Shown: positions 6,911-16,566, counted from the stretch's first letter. The stretch: 64,000 nucleotides of DNA from Thalassotalea profundi (GCF_014653195.1 NZ_BNAH01000008.1:1-64000), one strand, 5' to 3'. Notes: generated by a model from the sequence alone, not told the origin. Numbers and translations: made by a program.

Positions 6911-9589
6911 GTGAAATCATCCATTTTGATGATTCTTGCCTCAACACTTTTATTGAGTGCATGTAATCAAGCCAGTAATAACGCTAATAATATCGAAGCT
7001 AAAACCCAATCATCTACTTCTACTTTTGTTGCTCGTGCAAACGATGCTTATTTAAGTGAAGAGCAAGCAATGAAACGCTCTAGCCGAGTGTCTGATGTTG
7101 ATTATAAATTAACATTTGAACTTACAGGCGAAGAAAGCTTTAGTGCTACTTCAGTAATAAACTTTGCCCTGAATGATGCATCAACACCTTTAACTCTTGA
7201 CTTAAATGAAGCTAACATTAGTAAGCTTATTGTTAATGGTAATGAAGTTAATGCTGATTATAATAACTGGTTTATCACTTTAGCCGCAGAAAACTTACAA
7301 AAAGGTAAAAACTCAGTCGAAGTCAATTTTACCCGTAAACACAGCACTGATGGTGAAGGATTACACCGTTTTACCGATCCTGTTGACGGCAAAGTGTATT
7401 TATATTCTCATTTTGAACCTGCAGCCGCACAGCAAATGTTTGCTTTATTTGATCAACCAGATCTTAAAGCTAATTATCAGATGACAGTAACATCTCCAAC
7501 GGATTGGCACGTATTTTCAGCGATGAAGGAGACACGCGTAGAAATTAAAGGTGATAAAAAGGTTTGGTATTTTGATCGTACCTTAAAATTAAGTCCTTAT
7601 AACTTCTCGTTACATGCGGGACCTTATCATAAGTGGGAAGATACTAGTGGTAAATATCCGTTAAGATTATTTGTAAGACAATCAGTTGAAAAGCAAGTAG
7701 TTCCAAGTGATTGGTTTAATTATACCCATAAAGGCTTAGCTTTTTTTGAAGATTATTACGGTATTGATTACCCCTTTAGAAAGTACGATCAAGTTTTAGT
7801 GCCTGATTTTATTTATGGGGCAATGGAGAATGCCGCCGCAATTACTTTTGGTGAAGGCGGGTTTTTAACAAATGGTGAAATGAGCCAAAGTCAAAAACAA
7901 CGTTTAGCTAGTGTCATTATGCATGAAATGGCACATCAATGGTTTGGTAATTTAGTGACCATGAAGTGGTGGAATGGCTTATGGTTAAATGAAAGTTTTG
8001 CTGCCTTCATGGCAACGTTAGCAACTGCCGAAGCCACAGAGTTTGATAATGCATGGCGTTCTTTTTATGCATACGGCAAACAATCTGCTTATCGCCAAGA
8101 TCAACAAATAACCACACATCCTATTGAAGTACCTATTCCTTCATCAGCAAATGCTTTTGATAATATTGATGCGATTACTTATTCAAAAGGGGCATCAACA
8201 TTAAATCAACTGCGCCATCTATTAGGTGAAACTGATTTTAGACGTGGTATTCACAATTACCTAGCCAAAAATGCTTATCAAAATGCTGAATTAGACGACT
8301 TTATTGAAAGTTTAGCTGATGCTTCAGGTAAAAACCTTGATAACTGGAAACAAGAGTGGCTCTATAAAGCAGGTGTAAACACCATTCAAAGTAATTTTAG
8401 TTGTGAAAATGGTAAAATTACCCAGTTTAATTTATTACAATCTGCAGATGAAAATTTCCCGACATTACGTGAGCAACATGTTCAAGTTGCATTATTCTCA
8501 TCGGATACGAATGGTGTGAATTTAATAAAAAATGTTGCAGTTACATACAGTGGTAACTCAACATCTGTTGATGTTTTAATCGGTAGTGATTGCCCTGATA
8601 TGGTGTATCCAAATTATCAAGATTGGGGTTTTGTAAAAGTAAATTTAGATAGTACTTCTTTTGAAACGGCTAAAAATAACTTAAACAAAGTATCAGACCC
8701 GTTACTACGTTCAATGTTATGGCAAGCATTATGGGATAGTGTGCGCGATGGTCAATTACCATTAAACGACTTTATTGATACTGCCATTGTGAATGCACCT
8801 TTAGAAACAGATTATACATTGTTAGGCCAGGCTTTGTCTCAACTTGGACAAAGTGCGTCTTACATAAAAGGCATTTATGGATTAGATCATGCTTATGTTA
8901 AAACTACAATGCAACGCCTTGAAAAAATGGCTTGGGACAATACGTTAGCCAATACGAAAGATACCAATAAGCTACGCCGTTGGTTTGGTTATTATCAAGC
9001 GTTTGCAACTTCTGAAAAAGGCTTGAATACCTTAGTTGCATTATTAAATGGTGAACAAAGCATTGATAATTTAACGATAAACCAAGATTTACGTTGGAGT
9101 ATTATTCGCCATTTAAATCGTTATCAGCACCCTCAAGCTATAGCATTACTTGAGCAAGAGCAACAAGCTGATAGCTCAGATACTGGAGTTAAATCAGCTA
9201 TCGCAGCTCAAGTCATTCGACCTGATGCTAAAGTAAAAGCGCAGTGGTTAGCCAATATTCATGCGACAGAAAATGCTATGCCATATGCAAAACTGCGTTC
9301 GGCAATGGGGTCTATGTATCCGTCTGAACAAACAGCCTTAAATGAAGTTACAGCGGATAGTCGCATCGCATCATTGGCAGAAGTAGACAAATTACATGAT
9401 CATGTATTTATGCGTACGTATGCCGGTACTATGATCCCAACAAGTTGTACTACTAAAAGTGTAGAGCGTTTGGCAAAGGCAATTGCTGACAATAAAGAAC
9501 TGTCAACGGGTACGCGAAGAGCATTATTGGTGGCTCATCAAAACAATAAACGTTGTTTGGTGATCAAAGATAAGATTTCCATTCAATAA
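6911..9589 (+). CDS. M1-family zinc aminopeptidase, lipoprotein (PepN-like)
   Basis: Removes N-terminal residues from peptides. The N terminus is a lipoprotein signal (LLLSAC, lipidated C18), so the enzyme is anchored in the envelope rather than cytosolic like E. coli PepN. M1 hallmarks: exopeptidase motif GAMEN at 303-307, zinc site HEMAH at 338-342 with the third ligand E361 in NESFAAF. The C-terminal roughly 350 residues form an ERAP1-C-like helical domain. 892 aa is normal. The GTG start at 6911 is chosen because it begins the signal peptide and follows AGGAAG. It stands alone, ended by the terminator at 9628-9655. Likely role: use of extracellular or periplasmic peptides. Confidence 0.92.
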   Translation: MKSSILMILASTLLLSACNQASNNANNIEAKTQSSTSTFVARANDAYLSEEQAMKRSSRVSDVDYKLTFELTGEESFSATSVINFALNDASTPLTLDLNEANISKLIVNGNEVNADYNNWFITLAAENLQKGKNSVEVNFTRKHSTDGEGLHRFTDPVDGKVYLYSHFEPAAAQQMFALFDQPDLKANYQMTVTSPTDWHVFSAMKETRVEIKGDKKVWYFDRTLKLSPYNFSLHAGPYHKWEDTSGKYPLRLFVRQSVEKQVVPSDWFNYTHKGLAFFEDYYGIDYPFRKYDQVLVPDFIYGAMENAAAITFGEGGFLTNGEMSQSQKQRLASVIMHEMAHQWFGNLVTMKWWNGLWLNESFAAFMATLATAEATEFDNAWRSFYAYGKQSAYRQDQQITTHPIEVPIPSSANAFDNIDAITYSKGASTLNQLRHLLGETDFRRGIHNYLAKNAYQNAELDDFIESLADASGKNLDNWKQEWLYKAGVNTIQSNFSCENGKITQFNLLQSADENFPTLREQHVQVALFSSDTNGVNLIKNVAVTYSGNSTSVDVLIGSDCPDMVYPNYQDWGFVKVNLDSTSFETAKNNLNKVSDPLLRSMLWQALWDSVRDGQLPLNDFIDTAIVNAPLETDYTLLGQALSQLGQSASYIKGIYGLDHAYVKTTMQRLEKMAWDNTLANTKDTNKLRRWFGYYQAFATSEKGLNTLVALLNGEQSIDNLTINQDLRWSIIRHLNRYQHPQAIALLEQEQQADSSDTGVKSAIAAQVIRPDAKVKAQWLANIHATENAMPYAKLRSAMGSMYPSEQTALNEVTADSRIASLAEVDKLHDHVFMRTYAGTMIPTSCTTKSVERLAKAIADNKELSTGTRRALLVAHQNNKRCLVIKDKISIQ

Positions 9590-9627
9590 GACGTAGCTTT
9601 CCCTAGAAAATTAAGAAAGTATAGCTA

Positions 9628-9655
9628 AAAGCCGTAATGTATATTACGGCTTTTT
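9628..9655 (+). terminator. Terminator after the aminopeptidase gene
   Basis: Stem AAGCCGTAAT / ATTACGGCTT with loop GTAT and a T5 tail. The identical hairpin and tail, 28 bases long, occurs again at 11776-11803. Confidence 0.85.
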
Positions 9656-9844
9656 GATTTTTTCAGTTGAGGAATAACTAGGTATAGGTAAGTTGTTCAG
9701 TAAAAGTAAAAGTAAAAAATAAATCCAAAGGGCGGCGTTAATATAGACACCACTAGAAAAGCAATTTCAATAAAATCAATGAAAATCTAATAATAAAATG
9801 GCAAGCATAGCTAAAAAATGAACGTCCATTTCTCACCGATATGC

Positions 9845-9973
9845 TTAAAAAGAAGTCTTCAACAATCTATTCATTTTCAGAATAATTAAAACCATCGAAA
9901 AAGCAGTTGCACTAATAAGTGCAGCAAAAGCCATTGAAGTAACTGTTACTGTTTCTAATAATATTAGGTGCAT
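9845..9973 (-). CDS. Possible small membrane protein divergent from the BlaI-type gene
   Basis: A 42-codon open frame on the minus strand (ATG at 9973, TAA at 9845-9847). It encodes a single hydrophobic helix (residues about 12-33, with SMAFAALISATAF) followed by a short basic tail ending KTSF. It starts 32 bases from the large palindromic operator and would be divergent from the repressor gene. No Shine-Dalgarno is visible before the ATG, and the stretch is outside any other gene. It may be a real small membrane protein under the same operator, or chance. Confidence 0.3.
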   Translation of the reverse strand: MHLILLETVTVTSMAFAALISATAFSMVLIILKMNRLLKTSF

Positions 9974-10001
9974 ATTTAAATTTGAAGATTAATTTTAATT
10001 G

Positions 10002-10050
10002 TTGACATCTCTACAGTTGTAGATATTATTATCTACAACTGTAGAGATGT
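10002..10050 (+). promoter_or_regulatory. Promoter and perfect 21-bp inverted repeat operator of the BlaI-type gene
   Basis: The -35 is TTGACA at 10002-10007 and the -10 is TATTAT at 10024-10029, with 16-base spacing. Overlapping both is a perfect inverted repeat with arms at 10005-10025 and 10030-10050 around TTAT. Each arm holds a BlaI/MecI/CopY-type box, TACA-NN-TGTA (TACAGTTGTA, TACAACTGTA). Repressor bound here would block polymerase, so autoregulation is expected. Confidence 0.85.
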
Positions 10051-10066
10051 GTTGCTAAGGTGTTGT

Positions 10067-10441
10067 ATGTCGTTATCAGATTTTGAATTAGAGGTTATGC
10101 AATTATTTTGGGAAATTTGTGAAGCTAGCGCACCTCAAATACATAAAATAATTATGCAAAAGCGAGATGTGAAATATTCAACGGTTAAAACAATTATTGA
10201 TAGGCTAGAAAAAAAAGATGCGATAAAACGCAGCAGATCTGAAGGACGAACAATTTATTATTTACCCGTGATGGAGAAACAGAATGTGCGCACTCCTTTA
10301 ATTAAGGATTTCATTAATAGGGTGTTTTTAGGGAAGAGCCGACCGTTGGCTGCACACATTTTAGCGCAGGAAGATTTAGATTTAGAAGATATTGAATACC
10401 TAGAAGCCGTTTTAAAAGAAAGAAAAAAGGATATTAAGTAA
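10067..10441 (+). CDS. BlaI/MecI/CopY-family repressor
   Basis: A 124-aa winged-helix repressor. The N-terminal half is the DNA-binding domain, with LSDFELEVMQLFW, the recognition helix area VKYSTVKTIIDRLEKK and the wing (RTIYYLPV). The C-terminal helices (about 80-120) give dimerisation and contain the usual site for cleavage by the partner peptidase. ATG 10067 is preferred over GTG 10049 because it has a Shine-Dalgarno (AAGGTG) and matches family starts. Its stop is followed immediately by the ATG of the M56 peptidase, so the two form a sensor-repressor pair. No beta-lactamase or copper ATPase lies nearby, so its target regulon is not obvious beyond its own operator. Confidence 0.9.
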   Translation: MSLSDFELEVMQLFWEICEASAPQIHKIIMQKRDVKYSTVKTIIDRLEKKDAIKRSRSEGRTIYYLPVMEKQNVRTPLIKDFINRVFLGKSRPLAAHILAQEDLDLEDIEYLEAVLKERKKDIK

Positions 10442-11752
10442 ATGGAAAGTTACTTCTATGCAAATATTGCTATTTCTACCCTTGTATTAGTCCTCATTAA
10501 ATATGGTAAAGGGTCTAATAATGCTAATTATTATCTAACGTTGGCAGCTATTATTGCGTGGTTTATACCTTACTCGCTAATTGCACAATTAATACCTGAT
10601 CAAGTATTAGCAGAGCCTACCATTATTTCATTATCAAAAGTGAATTCAATAATTGTAAATGATGATGTTTCAAAATCGATCATAAATATTGGAGTGTTTG
10701 TTAAATGGTTACTATGGAGCCTTTTAAGTGTTGGTATTCTAATTTTTGCAAAGCAAATGATACAAATTATTTCTTGTCAGAGACGCATTATGGCAGAGCC
10801 TTCGCTTGCTTACAGCAGCGAACTAAGTGATAAACACAAAGTTAATATATTTTCATTAAATCAAGATAATAGTGGTTTTATTCTAGGAATATTTAACCCT
10901 GTGGTTATTATTTCTGACAAACTTTTAGAAAGTCAATTTCTTGATCTCATTATAGCCCACGAAAAGCAGCATATTAAAAGTTATGACAATCTAAGACTTT
11001 TCTTACTTGAGTTTTGTGGATGTGTATTTTGGTGGAATCCGTGGGTTCTAAAGCTTATTTCGGTCAATCGATTTTTAATTGAAGCAAGGTGTGACGAAAA
11101 GGCAAGTAAAACCTTCGGCGTTCATCAATATATTAAGGATCTTAGCTCGCTATTGTTGTTGAATCATTATCGGCATCATCAACGAGATATCAATAATGTT
11201 ATGTGTTCTGTCATTTCGAGTGAAAAACATAATATCACAAGAATAAAATTACTTAAGGAGAGTAGGAAAATGACCATTAGAACAAAAATACTTTATAGCG
11301 TAATCACATTGTCGACATTAACTATGATGTCATGGAATACCATTGCTACGGCAATTAATAATGACAAACATGAAGCTCAACAAACTGAAATGAAAAGACT
11401 TGGTGCCTTGATGAATTTTGATATAACCGTTATTGATAGAACAGCTATTAATGGAATGGTAAGGGAAACCAGCTCGAATATAGTACTGTGGGTAGACTTT
11501 GATAAAAAGGCAGAATTTATGATCCATGACAAGTTTAAATTTAACCTTAATGTTAAAGATTTAGAAGAATTGGCATTTGTTGAAATTGAGTTAATCGAGA
11601 TTAATAAATCGGCTGAAAACACCGTTGCTACGCCAAGGTTGGCCGTTAATTACAGTAAAGAAGCTATGATTGAAATTGATAATCCTGATATCAGTATTAA
11701 TGCTTATGCTATCAAGTTCACTCCTTTAAAAACAACAAATCCAGAGGCTTAA
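10442..11752 (+). CDS. M56-family (BlaR1-like) sensor metallopeptidase
   Basis: A 436-aa membrane metallopeptidase that in related systems cleaves the partner repressor when a signal is sensed. Membrane helices at about 8-22, 33-50 and 90-110 precede the cytosolic zinc site HEKQH (about 173-177). A further helix (about 280-305) leads to a roughly 130-residue C-terminal periplasmic part. That part lacks the penicillin-binding SxxK/SxN motifs of BlaR1 and looks beta-rich, so the ligand is probably not a beta-lactam. Its ATG follows the repressor stop directly. The pair is closed by the terminator at 11776-11806. Signal and regulon are unknown. Confidence 0.85.
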   Translation: MESYFYANIAISTLVLVLIKYGKGSNNANYYLTLAAIIAWFIPYSLIAQLIPDQVLAEPTIISLSKVNSIIVNDDVSKSIINIGVFVKWLLWSLLSVGILIFAKQMIQIISCQRRIMAEPSLAYSSELSDKHKVNIFSLNQDNSGFILGIFNPVVIISDKLLESQFLDLIIAHEKQHIKSYDNLRLFLLEFCGCVFWWNPWVLKLISVNRFLIEARCDEKASKTFGVHQYIKDLSSLLLLNHYRHHQRDINNVMCSVISSEKHNITRIKLLKESRKMTIRTKILYSVITLSTLTMMSWNTIATAINNDKHEAQQTEMKRLGALMNFDITVIDRTAINGMVRETSSNIVLWVDFDKKAEFMIHDKFKFNLNVKDLEELAFVEIELIEINKSAENTVATPRLAVNYSKEAMIEIDNPDISINAYAIKFTPLKTTNPEA

Positions 11753-11775
11753 GTATAAATTTAGTAAGTTAGATG

Positions 11776-11806
11776 AAGCCGTAATGTATATTACGGCTTT
11801 TTGTTT
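11776..11806 (+). terminator. Terminator after the M56 gene
   Basis: Stem AAGCCGTAAT (11776-11785) / ATTACGGCTT (11790-11799) then a T-rich tail. Same hairpin sequence as at 9628-9655. Confidence 0.85.
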
Positions 11807-11885
11807 TATTACTCCTATATTTGTCTTGAGTTTTAGGCATGAAACCCAAAATGTTATAAAAATATAGGTAGAGTGTGTTGAAAAA

Positions 11886-12154
11886 ATGGAATGGATAGCA
11901 TTAGTTGAACATTACCCACCTATTTTATTTCATGTGATGAGTCTGTGTTTTTTATCTTGCTCATTTGGTTAATGTACAAGATAGTACTATGGGGTAAAGG
12001 TATGTCTAGAGGGGTATTCCTGTTCTTAGCTATCTTTCCTTTAATTGCTATTTTTCCTATCCCACCACCCGTATTTAAAAATGCAGAAAAGGCTAAACAA
12101 GAACAACGTAAGCGTAAAGAAGTTGGTGGCGAGCCTGATGAGGATACTATGTGA
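11886..12154 (+). pseudogene. Small membrane protein gene with homopolymer frameshift
   Basis: ATG 11886 opens a frame (MEWIALVEHYPPILFH...) that ends early at TAA 11973. From GTG 11945 another frame encodes two hydrophobic helices (FILLIWLMYKIVL and GVFLFLAIFPLIAIF), the motif FPIPPPVFKNAEKAKQEQ and an acidic tail, ending at 12154. One more T in the T6 run at 11948-11953 would fuse them into a single protein of about 89 aa with natural-looking sequence. Either the gene is broken, a shift occurs in expression, or the assembly has a homopolymer error. The product is not identified. If the frames are not joined, the 69-aa product from GTG 11945 is the alternative. Confidence 0.55.
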
Positions 12155-12169
12155 AGGGGCTACTTCAAA

Positions 12170-12217
12170 AATATTTCCGAGCACTTAGTTTTGTTTACCT
12201 AAGTACTCGGCAATATT
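12170..12217. terminator. Long hairpin between convergent genes
   Basis: The 19-base arms at 12170-12188 and 12199-12217 pair at 17 positions around a 10-base loop. Core: CCGAGCACTTAG / CTAAGTACTCGG, extended by AATATT on each side. There is no T-run after it, but the position between convergent genes suggests transcription termination. Confidence 0.5.
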
Positions 12218-12256
12218 GTTAGCACGCGTTGCTAATCATAAATAGTTATAAAAATG

Positions 12257-13888
12257 TTACGATAACTTAAAGAAGGCAACTTGTTTAAGTACTGACTCAC
12301 TTTGCTCAGACATACTACTACTGGTAACTGCTGTTTGTTCAGATATGTTTGCTGTTGTATCCGTTAAGGTATGAATAGTATGCATATTTTTACTAATATC
12401 TTCAGCTACTGCTGATTGTTCTTCGGCGGCTGTTGCTATTTGTTGCGTTTGATCATTAACGGCATTTATCATTTCCATAATTTCTTTTAGCAAGCTGTTA
12501 CTTTCTTCCATCTTGTCTTCAGCTTGTGCAGCTACATTTGTACTATCGGCCATCATACTTACTGCATTTTGCGCCGCTGAACGTAGCTGACCTAGCATGG
12601 TTTCAATTTCGTTGACCGAGCTATTTGAACGTTGTGCTAAAGTACGAACTTCATCGGCAACAACGGCAAAACCTCGGCCTTGTTCCCCTGCTCGGGCGGC
12701 TTCAATAGCTGCATTTAATGCTAATAAATTTGTTTGCTCTGAAATATTTCTGATCACATCTAAAATTGTTTCAATACGGCTAGATTCGCTTTGTAGTTGA
12801 TCAACGACTTCTGAAGTTTTGTTTAACGTAGTTAATAGTTGAGTCACAGCGTCTTTAGTTTGCTCTGAGGCATCTAATCCACTATGTGCTAAGGTCATCA
12901 TTCCGTCCGAAGCGGTTGCAGATTCAGCTGTATTCACAGCAATATTCTTACTGGTTACTGACAATTCTTCAATAGCAGTAACTGCTTGAGTTGTATGATC
13001 TGATACTTCATTTGTAGCAGCCTGAATGTGGGTATTAGCATCAAGTAATTCATTACTATGACGGTTAACATCATCAACAGATGTATGGATACTTGATAAG
13101 GTGCTATTAAGATGTGATATTGTGGCATCAAGTGTTCGGCTTAAGTCTGCTACTTCATCAGAGCCTTCAATTGATGAAAAATGAATAAGTTCCCCGCGTT
13201 GTAATGCATGGGCACTACGGTTTAAAATATTTAAGCCTTGCACAACTTTCTGTGAAAGGAAGTGGCTAAAAACAACGGCCAATGCAATAGTAATAATTAT
13301 AGAAGAATAAAAAACGGTATCTGCAAACGCTATTGATTCTTGAGCTGATTTTTGTGCTGCATCTACTTCAGCAACATTGATCCGATCAAACTCTTTATAG
13401 AATGCGGTTAATGCATTATGGGAGTCAACAAATTCGCGATAAATTTCATATTCTGCTCTGTTATCAGGAGCAGTTTCCATTGCCTCTTTAAAGTGTACAG
13501 CTGCTTTTTCATAACGTTGAGAATTATTTTTTAAAGTGGTGAGTAAAGCGGGGTCTCCGCCGTAAGCATTAGTAATTTTTTGTATTAGCGGCATGGTTAA
13601 TGACGCATTATGATCTATGCTTTGGATTAACTCCGGTGCCTGCTCTTTTAGGTTTAACAGGTAGATCACTTGTAAGCCTCTTACCCCCGATAAAATACCG
13701 TCTTGCGCTTGCTTAAGTTCACCACTAAGCTTTGTTACCATGAAATTTTGTTGGTAAAAGCGGTTGAAACTATCCGATATTTGGTTATTTGCTATTTTTA
13801 TAAATGCCATGGCGGCAATAAATATTATGCATATAAAAGCCGATAAAAGTATAAATTTACTACGCATGGTAAGTTTGTTTAGCATCAT
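12257..13888 (-). CDS. Methyl-accepting chemotaxis protein
   Basis: Inner-membrane chemoreceptor of 543 aa. TM1 at about 10-29; periplasmic four-helix-bundle-type sensor (about 30-190); TM2 at about 192-211; HAMP (about 212-265); long cytoplasmic coiled coil with the conserved signalling tip ([31 protein letters not shown], about 380-420) that contacts CheA and CheW. The C-terminal end lacks a CheR/CheB-binding pentapeptide and ends FFKLS. No chemotaxis gene cluster is adjacent, so it is a scattered receptor. Ligand unknown. A second ATG two codons downstream (residue 2) is equally possible as start. Confidence 0.92.
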   Translation of the reverse strand: MMLNKLTMRSKFILLSAFICIIFIAAMAFIKIANNQISDSFNRFYQQNFMVTKLSGELKQAQDGILSGVRGLQVIYLLNLKEQAPELIQSIDHNASLTMPLIQKITNAYGGDPALLTTLKNNSQRYEKAAVHFKEAMETAPDNRAEYEIYREFVDSHNALTAFYKEFDRINVAEVDAAQKSAQESIAFADTVFYSSIIITIALAVVFSHFLSQKVVQGLNILNRSAHALQRGELIHFSSIEGSDEVADLSRTLDATISHLNSTLSSIHTSVDDVNRHSNELLDANTHIQAATNEVSDHTTQAVTAIEELSVTSKNIAVNTAESATASDGMMTLAHSGLDASEQTKDAVTQLLTTLNKTSEVVDQLQSESSRIETILDVIRNISEQTNLLALNAAIEAARAGEQGRGFAVVADEVRTLAQRSNSSVNEIETMLGQLRSAAQNAVSMMADSTNVAAQAEDKMEESNSLLKEIMEMINAVNDQTQQIATAAEEQSAVAEDISKNMHTIHTLTDTTANISEQTAVTSSSMSEQSESVLKQVAFFKLS

Positions 13889-14066
13889 TCAGATCCCGTT
13901 TACTCTAGTCTGGTTTTTATGAGCATAGCTTAAAATAAAAAATAAGCTATTGTCTTTTATCGAGAAAATGAAAAAAATATGAAGATGGATGCTTTAATAC
14001 ATTTATGTTATAAAATTTTGATTGTTAGAGGGGCAGGGAAAGTCAAAAAGTGGTCGGAATTATATA

Positions 14067-14594
14067 TTATAAACCTAAGCTTTGTAATACCTCATCAATT
14101 TCTATGGTTGAGAATGCGGCACGATTTAATATGTGCTTTTTCTCGGTAGATAAATAACTTATATTTATTTTCCTTTCTTTAAAGGAAGAACCTAACGTGT
14201 CATCTAAAATTAAAGCGTGGGTGGCTATGTCTTTTAAATTTTCAATAAAGCGATTGACTTCATAAGGTGTGCTTAAGGTTATTTGATCTTCCTTAATATA
14301 GTAATCGACCGTTCTTACATTCCCATAGGTGGGCGATTGGTACTCGAAGACTTCGTGTTTAGTGCCAAAACCGGAAAAATTATGTAAGGTTAAAATAATC
14401 GATACATCTTGTTGCGTATTTACGGTTATTTGTAACTTATTTAAGCCATCTATGGTTTGTGCCGTCGTTAATTTATTGTTTTTAATGATATGCCATTGGC
14501 CGATAAATTTATCGGCCAATGCAGTACGGGGGCTGATTAAAAGCCAAACGATAACTAAAGTAAAAGCGGTTTTTACAGTTAAGGACATTTGCAT
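14067..14594 (-). CDS. Hypothetical exported protein
   Basis: I do not recognise this protein. An upstream frame allows a longer version starting at 14681. I prefer the ATG at 14594 (MQMSLTVKTAFTLV) because it gives a standard signal peptide (about 1-27, ending TALA-DKF). The mature part of about 148 aa is beta-strand rich, with GQWHIIKNNKL near its start, an amphipathic pattern up to residue 110 and a helical end (IEIDEVLQSLGL). It may be a small periplasmic protein of lipocalin-like shape, but this is only an impression. It lies alone between the chemoreceptor and the NhaC-family gene, transcribed in the same direction. Confidence 0.6.
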   Translation of the reverse strand: MQMSLTVKTAFTLVIVWLLISPRTALADKFIGQWHIIKNNKLTTAQTIDGLNKLQITVNTQQDVSIILTLHNFSGFGTKHEVFEYQSPTYGNVRTVDYYIKEDQITLSTPYEVNRFIENLKDIATHALILDDTLGSSFKERKINISYLSTEKKHILNRAAFSTIEIDEVLQSLGL

Positions 14595-14721
14595 CACTAT
14601 TGAGTTGTACAAAAAATATAAACTAAATATAAAATAAATTTTCGAGCATGAATACGCGAATTTTGTAAGCGGGTTATTCAAGCCGTTAAAGCTTAGTTAA
14701 CGGCTTTATATGTGGAAATTT

Positions 14722-16113
14722 TTATAAACCGATAAACACTAATCCACAAAGGATATAACTGATCATAGTTAAACCTCCAGCAAATAGTGCATAGGGCAAC
14801 TGTGTTCGCACATGTTCAAGTAAGTCACAACCTGAGGCTACTGCACTAACTGCTGTAGTATCAGAAATAGGTGAACAATGATCGCCAAAGACGCCACCCC
14901 CTAATATGGCTGCTAATAGCAAAGGCGCGGGTAAATCTAAATTAATGACTAAAGGCATGCCTATTGGTATTAGTAAAGCAAATGTCCCCCATGATGTACC
15001 TGTAGTAAAAGACATTAAACCGCCTGCGAGAAATAACACCATAGGTACTAAAAATAAGGGAAGATTTTCAGCTACTAAGCCTGAAATAAAGGTACCTGTT
15101 CCTAATGTTTTTAAACTTGCGCCTAGCGCTAATGATAATAAAACAATCATCACTAATGGCAGTAATTCTGATATACCTTGAAAACCGATTTCTGTCATTT
15201 TTTTATGAGTAAAACGTTTGCTGCCTACCATCATGGCATAAGCAACAACACAAGCTAACGTTGTTGCATAGAGCACTGACTTTGAGCCAGAGCCTTGAAT
15301 AAAGTCACCATTTCCAGTGATAAACATAAAAGCAACCATGGAAAAAGATAAGGTAATTAAAGGCAGTAACATATAACGCGGTTTACTTGCTGGCACATCT
15401 AATTCTAATTTTGTGGTACTTTTTTGCTGGTTTAATTCTGCTTCTTTTAACGGGCCATGAATTTTGTCTGTCCAACAAGTGTAAACAACAATGGTTAAAG
15501 TGATTAATGCATAAAAATTTAGCGGGATAGTTTGTATTAAAATTGATACTGCTGATTGGTTTAATTCATAACTACCTAATAGTCCTAAAACATAAGCTCC
15601 CCAACCATTAAGGAGTAATAAAATACAGATAGGTGCGCTGGTACTGTCAATAATATAGGCAAGACGTGCTCTACTCATACCAAACTTATCAAATAACCCC
15701 CGAGAAATAATCCCCGACATTAAGACACTTAAATTTGATTCAATAAAGATAACAACGCCCGTAAAAAAAGCTAAAAATCTTGAGCGTCTCGCACTACCAC
15801 TTAGCCCTTTTTCTATTAAAATATTAACCGTTGCTGTAACCCCGCCAGATTGACGCATAAAAGCTAATAAAGCCCCTACTAGTAGTGAGAATACTAATAT
15901 GCGGGTATTTCCATCAGATTGAAAAACGCTAATAATACGTTCAATCGTGGTGATGCCGAATTCGGCGAAAGGACTCGTTGAACTTGATGATGTTAGCAGA
16001 ATTAAAAGTTCAGAACTCGCCATGGCGAGTAATAGTGCCAAGATAACTTCTTTTTTCCACAGAACAATGATAATCGCTAAAATAGGGGGGATAATGGAAA
16101 TCCAATCAGACAC
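14722..16113 (-). CDS. NhaC-family Na+/H+ antiporter-like transporter
   Basis: A 463-aa inner-membrane transporter with about 11-12 hydrophobic helices. NhaC-superfamily hallmarks: the SFTTGTSWGTFALLIPIGMP re-entrant segment and FGDHCSPISDTTAVSAVASG near residue 395-415, the ion-binding region of the family. Members exchange sodium for protons or organic substrates. The exact substrate cannot be told from sequence. In a marine bacterium sodium-driven exchange is expected. It is a single gene; its upstream region (16114-16264) is shared with a small divergent gene. Confidence 0.85.
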   Translation of the reverse strand: MSDWISIIPPILAIIIVLWKKEVILALLLAMASSELLILLTSSSSTSPFAEFGITTIERIISVFQSDGNTRILVFSLLVGALLAFMRQSGGVTATVNILIEKGLSGSARRSRFLAFFTGVVIFIESNLSVLMSGIISRGLFDKFGMSRARLAYIIDSTSAPICILLLLNGWGAYVLGLLGSYELNQSAVSILIQTIPLNFYALITLTIVVYTCWTDKIHGPLKEAELNQQKSTTKLELDVPASKPRYMLLPLITLSFSMVAFMFITGNGDFIQGSGSKSVLYATTLACVVAYAMMVGSKRFTHKKMTEIGFQGISELLPLVMIVLLSLALGASLKTLGTGTFISGLVAENLPLFLVPMVLFLAGGLMSFTTGTSWGTFALLIPIGMPLVINLDLPAPLLLAAILGGGVFGDHCSPISDTTAVSAVASGCDLLEHVRTQLPYALFAGGLTMISYILCGLVFIGL

Positions 16114-16276
16114 AATAACTCCTAATCATTATTTTTATTATTTTGAGGCCTAATACCAATCGAGATAAGAAAGTGGTCACTTGTTTATACACAATGGTCT
16201 AGAATATTTGTTGATGATATATGGCTGAAATAGACACTACAACTTAAAGTTAAGTAAATAAACATTGGAGAGTACT

Positions 16277-16555
16277 TTGAGTAATGAAATAAATTGGTAT
16301 TGTGTTGACTTAGGTGATGCAATTACCGCTACAACGCGTTTATTTAGCTTACAAGATCAGCTGACTACTATTTATCAACAATCAGATAATCGTGAGCAAA
16401 TGCTGGCCCTATATCGCCATGAATCAGGAGAAATCCATTGTAAGGTAACGCTTTATATTAGCTCTGCATTCCAGCAAGCTTTATGCTTACCTGATGCAAT
16501 CGCTTGTAAAGCGCCCCAACATAACGATTTAACCATACTCGTGGGTAAACTATAG
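16277..16555 (+). CDS. Hypothetical protein (92 aa)
   Basis: Unrecognised small soluble protein. I take TTG 16277 as start because GGAGAG at 16267-16272 is a good Shine-Dalgarno at the right distance. An alternative TTG at 16265 has none. The protein has two Cys near the N- and mid-region (WYCVDLG, IHCKVTLY) and a Cys-rich end (QALCLPDAIACKAP), with a compact alpha/beta pattern. It converges on the FliB-like gene, with 11 bases between the stops. No function is inferred. Confidence 0.6.
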   Translation: MSNEINWYCVDLGDAITATTRLFSLQDQLTTIYQQSDNREQMLALYRHESGEIHCKVTLYISSAFQQALCLPDAIACKAPQHNDLTILVGKL

Positions 16556-16566
16556 TGCGACTATTT

